A stretch of DNA of 12,261 bases from an uncultured Pseudomonadota bacterium (lineage in GTDB: Bacteria; Pseudomonadota; Alphaproteobacteria; Rs-D84): positions 1 through 12,261 of the forward strand of contig CACYQE010000017.1 of the NCBI GenBank assembly GCA_902776515.1. Reading direction: 5' to 3'. A model generated the notes under the pieces. The model was not told where the DNA came from, did no database searches, and saw only the letters and a program-made list of their open reading frames with translations. Positions 1 to 5,351 of this stretch are shown in pieces. The position numbers were made by a program, and so were the translations under genes. How positions within the stretch are numbered: the stretch's first letter is position 1; each line of letters starts with the position of its first letter.

Positions 1-1776
1 ACTTTCATAGTTTCTTGTTGTATTTATTGTGCTTATCATTTCTCTGATTACATTTGAATTTGAAAGTTCGAGCATTCCTTGTTGAATAGAAAATTTTTCT
101 GCACGTAATTCAGACAACTTTTCCCCGGGCGTTTTCTGTAACAAACGTAACTGGTCACCAACCGCCGCAGACAAGTTTTCCATTGTCTTTTGCCAATCGG
201 TATGTGCACCACCGGCCGGTTCCGGTATTATTTTATCAATAACACGCATTTCCATCATATCTGATGCAGTCAACTTCATCGCCGCCGCCGCGGTTGCCTT
301 GAATTTATTATCTTTCCACAAAATACTTGCACAAGATTCCGGTGCAATAACCGAATAAATCGCATTTTCTAACATTAATACGCGGTCACCTGTTCCAATC
401 GCAATTGCACCGCCGGAACCACCCTCGCCCACATTAACGGCAATATACGGTGTTTTTATGTCTAATCCGGTTTGAATTGTTGCGGCAACCGCCTGGGATT
501 GACCGCGTTCTTCGGCAGCACTGCCCGCAAAGGCACCCGCCGTATCGAATAATGATATAACAGGTAATTCGAATTTTTCCGCCAATCGCATTAAACGTTG
601 TGCCTTGCGATACCCTTCGGGATTTGGCATACCAAAACGATGCAATTGTCGTGTTTCAATTGTGCGACCTTTTTCTTGGCCCAAAATCACCGCGGGAATA
701 TCATCCCAAAAGCCTAAACCGCCACACATTGCCGCATCTTCGGCAAACAATCTGTCCCCCGCCAGATAGGTCCAATCTTGAACAATGCCGTCAATATAGT
801 CCAAAAAGTGCGGCCGGTTTTCATTGCGTGCCAACAACACTTTATCATAGGCACCATTTTCCCCCATACCGCGTGCTTTTTTATCGGTATCGGATTGTGG
901 GGTTGAAACGGTTATCTGGTGTTTTTGTGGTATCTGACGCATCAGAACCCTAAGTATTTTTTCCAATCTGGATTTTAATTCCGCACGTGGCACAACCATA
1001 TCAACCATACCATGTTCATACAAGTAATCAGCCGTTTGGAAATTCGCAGGCAATTTTTCACGTATATTTTGTTCAATAACACGGCGACCGGCAAAACCAA
1101 TTCTGGCCCCAGATTCTGCAATATTAATATCGCCCAACATCGCAAAAGATGCAGTAACACCGCCAAACGTTGGATCAGTCAACAAAACAATATACGGCAA
1201 CCTTGCAGCACGCAATTTATTAACCGCAACAGTGGTTCGAGCCATCTGCATCAGCGACAAAATATTTTCCTGCATACGTGCACCACCACTGCACGCAACC
1301 ATAATCAATGGGTGGCCCGTCTTGATTGCGTGTTCCGCACTGGCAACGATACTGTCGCCTGCAACACGCCCCATAGAGCCCATCATAAATTCACCGTTCA
1401 AAATACAAATCGTAGTTGGGACACCACCAATCGTTCCATCCGCAGTAGTCACCGCATCATTAAAACCGGTATCCGCCCTGGCCTCAGTCAGACGATCAAT
1501 ATAAGGGATACGATCAACAAAATTCAACGGATCATCCGGCATTTTTGGCATTGGAATCTTTTCCCACGTTTTATCATCGAACAACAAATCAAAACGCTGT
1601 TTTGGATTCATAATAAATGCCTTGCCACAACGTGGGCAAATATAATGATTATCTTTATAATCCTTGTAATAAACTAATTTGTCGCATGCCTCGCACTTAA
1701 TCCACATCAGGCGGCGAACTTTGTCATATTTTTCACGGTTTTTATTTTTAATACCGGATTTTTTGCCGAACAGCAT
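1..1776 (-). CDS. accDA: Fused acetyl-CoA carboxylase carboxyltransferase, beta (AccD) plus alpha (AccA), partial at the C-terminus
   Basis: One uninterrupted frame of 592 codons runs from the ATG at 1776 to the window edge. Residues 1-280 are AccD: a four-Cys zinc ribbon (C28, C31, C47, C50), then SGGARMQE and GGVTASFAMLGD. After a short polar linker (about 281-305) comes AccA: LDYI, LAGDR, GMPNPEGYRKA, AEERGQS, GEGGSGGAIAIG near residue 450, CASILWK and IIPEPAGGAH. The usual N-terminal helical part of AccA (about 60 residues) is missing, as expected for a fusion. The enzyme transfers CO2 from carboxybiotin to acetyl-CoA, giving malonyl-CoA for fatty-acid synthesis in the cytoplasm. It normally consists of separate AccA and AccD chains in a heterotetramer. 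The start lies 3 bp after the ihfB stop, so the two are cotranscribed. The AccA end carries a tail beyond residue 565 that continues outside the window. Function is certain; the true C-terminus is not visible. Confidence 0.95.
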   Translation of the reverse strand, partial: MLFGKKSGIKNKNREKYDKVRRLMWIKCEACDKLVYYKDYKDNHYICPRCGKAFIMNPKQRFDLLFDDKTWEKIPMPKMPDDPLNFVDRIPYIDRLTEARADTGFNDAVTTADGTIGGVPTTICILNGEFMMGSMGRVAGDSIVASAEHAIKTGHPLIMVACSGGARMQENILSLMQMARTTVAVNKLRAARLPYIVLLTDPTFGGVTASFAMLGDINIAESGARIGFAGRRVIEQNIREKLPANFQTADYLYEHGMVDMVVPRAELKSRLEKILRVLMRQIPQKHQITVSTPQSDTDKKARGMGENGAYDKVLLARNENRPHFLDYIDGIVQDWTYLAGDRLFAEDAAMCGGLGFWDDIPAVILGQEKGRTIETRQLHRFGMPNPEGYRKAQRLMRLAEKFELPVISLFDTAGAFAGSAAEERGQSQAVAATIQTGLDIKTPYIAVNVGEGGSGGAIAIGTGDRVLMLENAIYSVIAPESCASILWKDNKFKATAAAAMKLTASDMMEMRVIDKIIPEPAGGAHTDWQKTMENLSAAVGDQLRLLQKTPGEKLSELRAEKFSIQQGMLELSNSNVIREMISTINTTRNYES

Positions 1777-1779
1777 AAT

Positions 1780-2058
1780 TTATCCATTCATTTTTTTTGT
1801 TAATTCACGACTTGGCTTGAATAAAATTGTTGTGTTTGCCGCCAAGTGCATAGGTTGCTTTGTAACCGGATTATATCCCACCTTGGTTGCACGTGGACGT
1901 GGTTGAAAAGTTCCGAAACCACGAATTTCAATTCGGTCACCACGGGCAATTGATTCAATCATAGAATCAGACAAAGAATCCAATACAGCCGCCGCATCAG
2001 ATGTCCGCATACGTTTAAATTGCACCTGGATTGTTCTTATTAAATCCGAACGTTTCAT
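1780..2058 (-). CDS. ihfB: Integration host factor beta subunit (HU/IHF family)
   Basis: A 92-residue DNA-bending protein with the HU/IHF fold. Two N-terminal helices are followed by the signature RIEIRGFGTF (residues 42-51) and the arm motif YNPVTK, with the DNA-intercalating proline at 64. The RIEIRGFG form and Arg46 fit the IHF beta branch better than HU. IHF works as a heterodimer with IhfA, bending DNA at promoters, origins and recombination sites. The start has a good Shine-Dalgarno (AGGTGA, 6 bases before the ATG) and a strong promoter just upstream. It is the first gene of a two-gene operon with accDA, only 3 bp apart. From general knowledge, in many alphaproteobacteria ihfB and accD are separated by lapA and trpFBA, so this adjacency would fit loss of that block (inference). 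A generic HU-like role cannot be fully excluded. Confidence 0.9.
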   Translation of the reverse strand: MKRSDLIRTIQVQFKRMRTSDAAAVLDSLSDSMIESIARGDRIEIRGFGTFQPRPRATKVGYNPVTKQPMHLAANTTILFKPSRELTKKMNG

Positions 2059-2092
2059 AATAAATCACCTTTTGTTATAAATCCTGACACAG

Positions 2093-2121
2093 ATTGTAAC
2101 ATTACCGGCGTAATAATTCAA
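2093..2121 (-). promoter_or_regulatory. Sigma-70-type promoter of the ihfB-accDA operon
   Basis: On the minus strand, TTGAAT (2116-2121) and TACAAT (2093-2098) are separated by 17 bp. Transcription would start near 2086, giving a leader of about 28 nt before the ihfB ATG at 2058. It is the only good match in the gap between the terminator and ihfB. Confidence 0.75.
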
Positions 2122-2130
2122 CAATTTTGA

Positions 2131-2166
2131 TAAACAACAAAACACCCCTGTCATTTTGACAGGGGT
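2131..2166 (-). terminator. Rho-independent terminator of the ACP-like/membrane protein operon
   Basis: ACCCCTGTCA and TGACAGGGGT form a 10-bp stem with a TTT loop (2144-2166). On the minus strand it is followed by the T-rich run GTTTTGTTGTTTA. It lies 28 bp after the stop at 2195 and upstream of the ihfB promoter, separating the two operons. Confidence 0.85.
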
Positions 2167-2194
2167 TAATCACAAAACAACACAACAAAATACA

Positions 2195-2824
2195 TTAATA
2201 AACTTTTTCAGATGTTAATGTAGATGTTTCTGATTTAGACAAAACCTCAAATACATCGATTAAATCCGGATTACGTTCAAAAACACCATTCAGGACTTTT
2301 TCAATTTCTTGAACAGCAATCAATCTGTCCAGATTGCTTGGTTCTATATCATACATTTTGTCAGTCACAGAAATTTTGTTTGTAAAATCGGCTGCAATTT
2401 TTTTGATTTTATTTTTTTCTTCCTTGGTCATATTTGCAACCAACAAATTACCAAAGTTTTGCACAGTTGCTTCGTCAGAAGCAAATACCGCCAATTTTTT
2501 ATTTTTCGCAGCCAACGAACGAATTTTACGTTTGATAATATATTGTGCCGCACTTCTCTCTTGTTCTTTATCAAGCAGAAAACCCGCACAGACCAAAACC
2601 ACCGTCCATACGGCTAAAAAGTTCCAACCAATGGCAGCCCAACGTTCTGACAACACCTCTGTGGCGGACTTTTTTTCATGTTTCATGGCGTTTTTAACAT
2701 CATATGCAACAGCTGCCGGCATACTCAGCCCGAAAACAAATAACAACACGGCAGTCGCTGTTTTCAACGGGTGTGCACGCACAAAAGCACCGTTTATCAT
2801 TTGATTTAAATTTTTATTTTTCAT
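2195..2824 (-). CDS. Hypothetical membrane protein with two hydrophobic segments
   Basis: A 209-residue protein that I do not recognise. Residues 20-40 form a hydrophobic segment ending PAAVA-YD, which could be a cleavable signal peptide (after A40) or a first membrane helix. Residues 63-84 form a clear transmembrane helix. The remaining 120 residues are Lys/Glu-rich and predicted helical. They would face the cytoplasm if both hydrophobic segments span the membrane. Its ATG overlaps the stop of the ACP-like gene in an ATGA arrangement, and a purine-rich AAAGGGGAAAG lies just before it, so translation is probably coupled. This coupling suggests the two products act together, perhaps with the membrane protein receiving or positioning an acylated carrier (inference). 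No enzymatic motif is visible. Confidence 0.8.
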   Translation of the reverse strand: MKNKNLNQMINGAFVRAHPLKTATAVLLFVFGLSMPAAVAYDVKNAMKHEKKSATEVLSERWAAIGWNFLAVWTVVLVCAGFLLDKEQERSAAQYIIKRKIRSLAAKNKKLAVFASDEATVQNFGNLLVANMTKEEKNKIKKIAADFTNKISVTDKMYDIEPSNLDRLIAVQEIEKVLNGVFERNPDLIDVFEVLSKSETSTLTSEKVY

Positions 2825-3147
2825 TTACTTTCCCCTTTTGTTTTTATGTTTTTTGCATATTTTTCACGAAATCTGTTGTATTCTTTTAATGACATAAATA
2901 TAGATTCCTGTTTTTTATTGTCAAGTGCCCCTTGGACATGATTATAAACATCACGAACTGTTGTATCGCTATCTATAAATTCCGGTAACGAAATACCAAA
3001 TTCTTTTTCCAAATCCATGTATATTTCAGCCCTGGACAAAGAATCCGCCCCTAAATCGTCAATTATTCTGTATTCGTCACGAACAAAATCGGCATTCATA
3101 TACACTTTCTGGGCTATGATGCTTTTAATACTATTCATAACACTCAT
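2821..3147 (-). CDS. Acyl carrier protein-like protein with a C-terminal basic extension
   Basis: A carrier protein of 108 residues from the chosen start. The motif DDLGADSLSRAE holds the Ser (residue 36) to which phosphopantetheine would be attached. It is followed by the helix YMDLEKEFGISLPE and the helix-IV region TTVRDVYNHVQ, all typical of AcpP. An ordinary ACP ends near residue 78. Here about 30 Lys-rich residues follow, which is unusual. The frame is open up to 3216, but a consensus promoter sits at 3173-3201, so translation must begin at ATG 3147 or ATG 3138. Start 3147 places the Ser as in E. coli ACP and is preferred. The divergence, the extra tail and the coupled membrane-protein gene suggest a specialised ACP rather than the housekeeping AcpP, which normally sits with fab genes. 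Confidence 0.85.
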   Translation of the reverse strand: MSVMNSIKSIIAQKVYMNADFVRDEYRIIDDLGADSLSRAEIYMDLEKEFGISLPEFIDSDTTVRDVYNHVQGALDNKKQESIFMSLKEYNRFREKYAKNIKTKGESK

Positions 3148-3172
3148 TTCCAACACTCTTTTGTTTTGACGA

Positions 3173-3201
3173 AATATAATACAATATAATTTATTTGTCA
3201 A
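3173..3201 (-). promoter_or_regulatory. Strong sigma-70-type promoter of the ACP-like operon
   Basis: On the minus strand a perfect TTGACA (3196-3201) lies 17 bp from TATATT (3173-3178). The start of transcription would be near 3166. This rules out the upstream ATG at 3216 as the start of the ACP-like gene. Confidence 0.85.
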
Positions 3202-3235
3202 GGGGCAATTTTTCATTTATGTAAAAAATAGCATA

Positions 3236-3259
3236 AAAAATGCCCAAATGGGCATTTTT
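3236..3259 (-). terminator. Rho-independent terminator of the paralogous coiled-coil gene pair
   Basis: AAAAATGCCC and GGGCATTTTT form a 10-bp stem with loop AAAT (3246-3249). It lies 8 bp after the stop of the gene ending at 3268. On the minus strand the stem ends in a T run followed by ATGCTATTTTTT. The stem is symmetric enough to work in both directions. Confidence 0.8.
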
Positions 3260-3267
3260 ATTTTTTC

Positions 3268-3864
3268 CTAGCTGTTGAAATACTCTTCTTTTTTACCATA
3301 GAAAACGCGTCTTAGTTTTTCGACATCTATATCTTCTGATTGGCCACGATAACGATTTTGCAAAATTTTTCGTATCGTTTCTTCACCGTTTTCGAAATTT
3401 TTCTTGGACGTTCCGGCCGTTATACGGGCTTTATCGGCGGCCATATTCAAGGTACTGGCCTGGAATTCCAACAAATCGTTAATCTCTCTGTCTTTTGCTT
3501 CTAATTTACTTTGCAATTCCAAAACCAGTTTAGCATAATCCTGAACGGTTGATTTAAACATTCCACCCTTTTGCTTTTCATAATCCTTTTCCAATTGATT
3601 TAAAATCTTTTCGATTTTATCAAAATCCACCATCGGGATATATCCACCAACAAAGCCAAAAAGCCGTTCTTCTTGTTTAGTTAACCTGTTAAAAATATGA
3701 TAGGCATCTAAATCATCGCCCGCCTTTAACAATTTTTTTAATTTTTCAACAATTTTCAATGATTGAACATTGGGCGTAACAACGATATCTTCCAAAATCG
3801 GCAAATATTTTTTTAACTTTTTAACTTCCGCATAAGCCTCTTGTGCCTTTATTTGTCTTGTCAT
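3268..3864 (-). CDS. Hypothetical coiled-coil protein, paralogue B of a tandem pair
   Basis: A 198-residue soluble protein of unknown function: no signal peptide, no membrane helix and no Cys. It is rich in Lys, Glu and Leu and predicted almost entirely helical. The central part (about residues 101-165) holds the block YxxLVLELxxK, INxLLxxQ, KARITAxxSKKxF. The same block occurs in the neighbouring upstream gene; by eye about 29 of 67 aligned residues are identical without gaps. The start is well set: AGGAGG lies 5 bases before the ATG, and the ATG overlaps the upstream stop (ATGA). The C-terminus (IDVEKLRRVFYG) also aligns with its neighbour. The pair most likely arose by tandem duplication, perhaps acting as a hetero-oligomer (inference). 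Confidence 0.8.
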   Translation of the reverse strand: MTRQIKAQEAYAEVKKLKKYLPILEDIVVTPNVQSLKIVEKLKKLLKAGDDLDAYHIFNRLTKQEERLFGFVGGYIPMVDFDKIEKILNQLEKDYEKQKGGMFKSTVQDYAKLVLELQSKLEAKDREINDLLEFQASTLNMAADKARITAGTSKKNFENGEETIRKILQNRYRGQSEDIDVEKLRRVFYGKKEEYFNS

Positions 3865-4535
3865 ATTTTCCTCCTGTAACTTTTACTTGAATTATACCAT
3901 ATATCTCCATCCCCCATACCCCCCATCGGATACGAACGTTTTATTTTTTTTATATCCTCTGTTGTTACATTTTCTTGCTTAATCCTTCTGATCTCCAATG
4001 CTTTGTCAATAGCATTAGCAACATCGCGAAATCGTTTTTTACTTTCTCTGGCGGTAATACGGGCCTTTTGTTCTGCATCTTGTGCAACTCTTTCTTGTAA
4101 TTTCAACAAAACATTAATGTTGTGTTGTAATTCCTTATTTTTTTCGTTCAATTCTAAAACAAGTTGTTCATATTGCTTTACAGTTTTAAAGAACGATTCA
4201 CCTTGTTGTTGTTCTTGTACTTGGGCCATTCGTTGAATCAATCCTGTTAATTTATCAATTTGGAAGGTGATTCTATTGTCTTGTTCCCCACCTGCTCCAT
4301 AAACATAACCGATTAAATCTTTGGTAAGATCATTACTGTTAGCCAAAATATGATAAACCTCATTATCGTTCTTTGCACATAATAATTCTTTTATTACATC
4401 GGCCATTTCTATTTGATTGATATCCGCCTTTACAACACAATCCTTGATTTTAGGTAACCAAGACGAAAGTTTTTTTATTTCTGCAAATGCCTTCTGGACA
4501 TCAATAACATTGTTTTGCGATTGTTCTTTTGACAT
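3861..4535 (-). CDS. Hypothetical coiled-coil protein, paralogue A of a tandem pair
   Basis: A 224-residue soluble, mostly helical protein, first gene of the pair. It shares with its downstream neighbour an N-terminal region (AxxEIKKLxxxLPxIxD) and the central block YxxLVLELxxK, INxLLxxQ, KARITAxxSKKxF. It differs in a Gln-rich stretch (VQEQQQGE) and a Gly/Met/Ser-rich tail (MGGMGDGD, then YNSSKSYRRK). The frame can begin at a GTG at 4553. ATG 4535 is preferred because AAAGGGAG lies 5 bases upstream, and because the promoter would start transcription almost on the GTG. No enzymatic motif, signal peptide or membrane helix is visible. The family is not one I can name. Confidence 0.78.
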   Translation of the reverse strand: MSKEQSQNNVIDVQKAFAEIKKLSSWLPKIKDCVVKADINQIEMADVIKELLCAKNDNEVYHILANSNDLTKDLIGYVYGAGGEQDNRITFQIDKLTGLIQRMAQVQEQQQGESFFKTVKQYEQLVLELNEKNKELQHNINVLLKLQERVAQDAEQKARITARESKKRFRDVANAIDKALEIRRIKQENVTTEDIKKIKRSYPMGGMGDGDIWYNSSKSYRRKI

Positions 4536-4559
4536 AAAAACTCCCTTTATCACGTGATT

Positions 4560-4568
4560 ATTGTATCA
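4560..4568 (-). promoter_or_regulatory. Extended -10 promoter of the paralogous pair
   Basis: On the minus strand TGATACAAT reads as an extended -10 element (TGnTACAAT). The -35 region (TTTTAA) is poor and lies inside an AT-rich hairpin. Transcription would begin near 4553, giving a leader of about 18 nt that holds the Shine-Dalgarno. Confidence 0.55.
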
Positions 4569-4569
4569 C

Positions 4570-4596
4570 AAAAAGCATTATTTTAAAATGCTTTTT
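4570..4596. terminator. AT-rich hairpin, possible terminator
   Basis: AAAAAGCATT and AATGCTTTTT form a 10-bp stem with a 7-nt loop. It is followed by extra Ts on the plus strand and only T5 then G on the minus strand. It lies between the tRNA-Ser region and the paralogous pair, where it could stop minus-strand read-through. No plus-strand gene precedes it. Confidence 0.45.
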
Positions 4597-4599
4597 TTT

Positions 4600-4757
4600 A
4601 TAGCAAATAAGAAGGGATTGTATATTCCCACTCGTTTCACTCGTGGGCCCCTTTCGACACGTAAGATTCAAACTTCGCAGTCGCTTGTTTTCATCAACTT
4701 ACGTCTCCGAACCCTGCAACTGCGTTGCAGATGTGTCGTCCACACCTCATATCAGCT
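4600..4757. other. Gene-free, hairpin-rich stretch downstream of tRNA-Ser
   Basis: No credible gene on either strand. The segment appears richer in GC than its flanks and is full of inverted repeats. They are CCCAC/GTGGG (4627-4631 with 4643-4647), ACGTAAG/CTTACGT (4659-4665 with 4698-4704, extended outward by TTCG/CGAA), CTGCAAC-TGC-GTTGCAG (4714-4730), and CGACAC/GTGTCG (4655-4660 with 4733-4738). The last competes with the second for pairing. A 9-base word GAAGGGATT (4611-4619) also occurs in the tRNA-Ser T arm. It could be a structured RNA, a decayed mobile unit or a recombination relic. Confidence 0.5.
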
Positions 4758-4797
4758 ACAAATAAAAACACCCCTTGTGGGGGGGGATTTTTATTTG
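4758..4797 (-). terminator. Terminator hairpin directly behind tRNA-Ser
   Basis: ACAAATAAAAA and TTTTTATTTGT form an 11-bp AT outer stem (the pairing reaches into the CCA end at 4798). Inside it CCCC pairs with part of an eight-G run. The hairpin begins right at the tRNA 3' end on the minus strand, with an A-rich left arm and a T-rich right arm typical of an intrinsic terminator. Confidence 0.75.
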
Positions 4798-4888
4798 TGG
4801 CGGAGATGAAGGGATTCGAACCCTTGATACGGTTGCCCGTATACCACATTTCCAATGTGGCGCACTAGACCAACTATGCGACATCTCC
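4798..4888 (-). tRNA. tRNA-Ser (anticodon GGA)
   Basis: A 91-nt class II tRNA on the minus strand with the CCA end encoded. The acceptor stem is GGAGATG/CATCTCC with discriminator G. The anticodon arm is CCACA-TTGGAAA-TGTGG, giving anticodon GGA, which reads UCC and UCU. A long variable arm (TACGG-GCAA-CCGTA) confirms the serine type, and the T arm is AGGG-TTCGAAT-CCCT within a slightly longer stem. The 5' end is 19 nt after the rpoZ stop with no terminator between, so it is probably processed from an rpoZ-tRNA transcript. Confidence 0.97.
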
Positions 4889-4907
4889 GGATTTTTTTTG
4901 ACAGAAA

Positions 4908-5291
4908 CTAGTCTTCAATTTCTTCTTCGGGGATACTGTCTTCTTCGGCTTCGACAACATCAACCGGTTCCTGTTCAATCAAAGAATCTTCTAATTCTGC
5001 ATCAATTTCACGCAATGCAGGATCCGCACTGTCTATTTCCAATGTTTCTTCGGCGTTTTCGGTCACAGGTGTATCCTTGTAAGATTGAACGAATTCATGT
5101 CTGATTGCCGCAATATCTAATTTTCCACTGGCGATTTCACGCAACGCCGTTACAGTCGGTTTATCATTACCACGTTCCACCACCGGTGCCGCCCCACCAT
5201 TCAAATCACGAACACGTTGAGATGCCAACATCCCAAGTTCGTATCTGCTCTCTACAAATGGTAATGTATCAGAATTTGTTGTGCGTGCCAT
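4908..5291 (-). CDS. rpoZ: DNA-directed RNA polymerase omega subunit
   Basis: A 127-residue omega subunit, the small factor that binds beta prime and assists assembly of RNA polymerase. The core matches the family: SRYELGMLASQRVRDL, then ERGNDKPTVTALREIASGKLD. The last 45 residues form an Asp/Glu-rich tail, common in alphaproteobacterial omegas. The frame is open 22 codons further upstream. ATG 5291 is preferred because MARTT is the usual N-terminus and AAAGGA lies about 8 bases before it. The upstream extension would also overlap the divergent mtaB start. The -10 region of the mtaB promoter contains the self-complementary TTATAA, so the same site might also serve rpoZ; its own -35 is weak. 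tRNA-Ser follows closely on the same strand. Confidence 0.93.
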   Translation of the reverse strand: MARTTNSDTLPFVESRYELGMLASQRVRDLNGGAAPVVERGNDKPTVTALREIASGKLDIAAIRHEFVQSYKDTPVTENAEETLEIDSADPALREIDAELEDSLIEQEPVDVVEAEEDSIPEEEIED

Positions 5292-5305
5292 TATTAAATC
5301 CTTTG

Positions 5306-5333
5306 TTGAAATATCTTTTCGTCCCGTTATAAT
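5306..5333 (+). promoter_or_regulatory. Sigma-70-type promoter of mtaB
   Basis: TTGAAA (5306-5311) and a perfect TATAAT (5328-5333) are separated by 16 bp. Transcription would begin near 5340, giving a leader of about 12 nt that carries AAGGA. It lies in the divergent gap between rpoZ and mtaB. Confidence 0.8.
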
Positions 5334-5351
5334 GACCCAAGGATGGTAAAA

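Noticed and set aside
1012..1677. Long plus-strand frame of 221 codons
   Set aside because: It lies wholly antisense to the AccD half of accDA, which has clear conserved motifs; composition is that of a shadow frame.
2334..2804. Plus-strand frame of 156 codons
   Set aside because: Antisense to the coupled membrane-protein gene, which has a proper operon context; its Ser/Phe-rich composition mirrors the Lys/Glu-rich gene on the other strand.
3148..3216. N-terminal extension of the ACP-like protein from ATG 3216
   Set aside because: The consensus promoter at 3173-3201 lies inside it and the extension has no match to ACP.
4536..4553. GTG start for coiled-coil paralogue A
   Set aside because: The predicted transcript starts almost on it and the Shine-Dalgarno AAAGGGAG is spaced for ATG 4535.
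4600..4757. CRISPR array
   Set aside because: The repeats here are inverted pairs of different sequence, not evenly spaced direct repeats, and no cas gene is present.
4779..4786. Run of eight G as a possible sequencing error or phase-variable tract
   Set aside because: It lies in a terminator hairpin outside any gene, so no reading frame would be switched; an error in length cannot be excluded but has no consequence.
4775..5104. Plus-strand frame across tRNA-Ser encoding GIRTLDTVARIPHF-type peptide
   Set aside because: It is the antisense translation of tRNA-Ser and then of rpoZ; this peptide pattern is a well-known artefact of tRNA genes.
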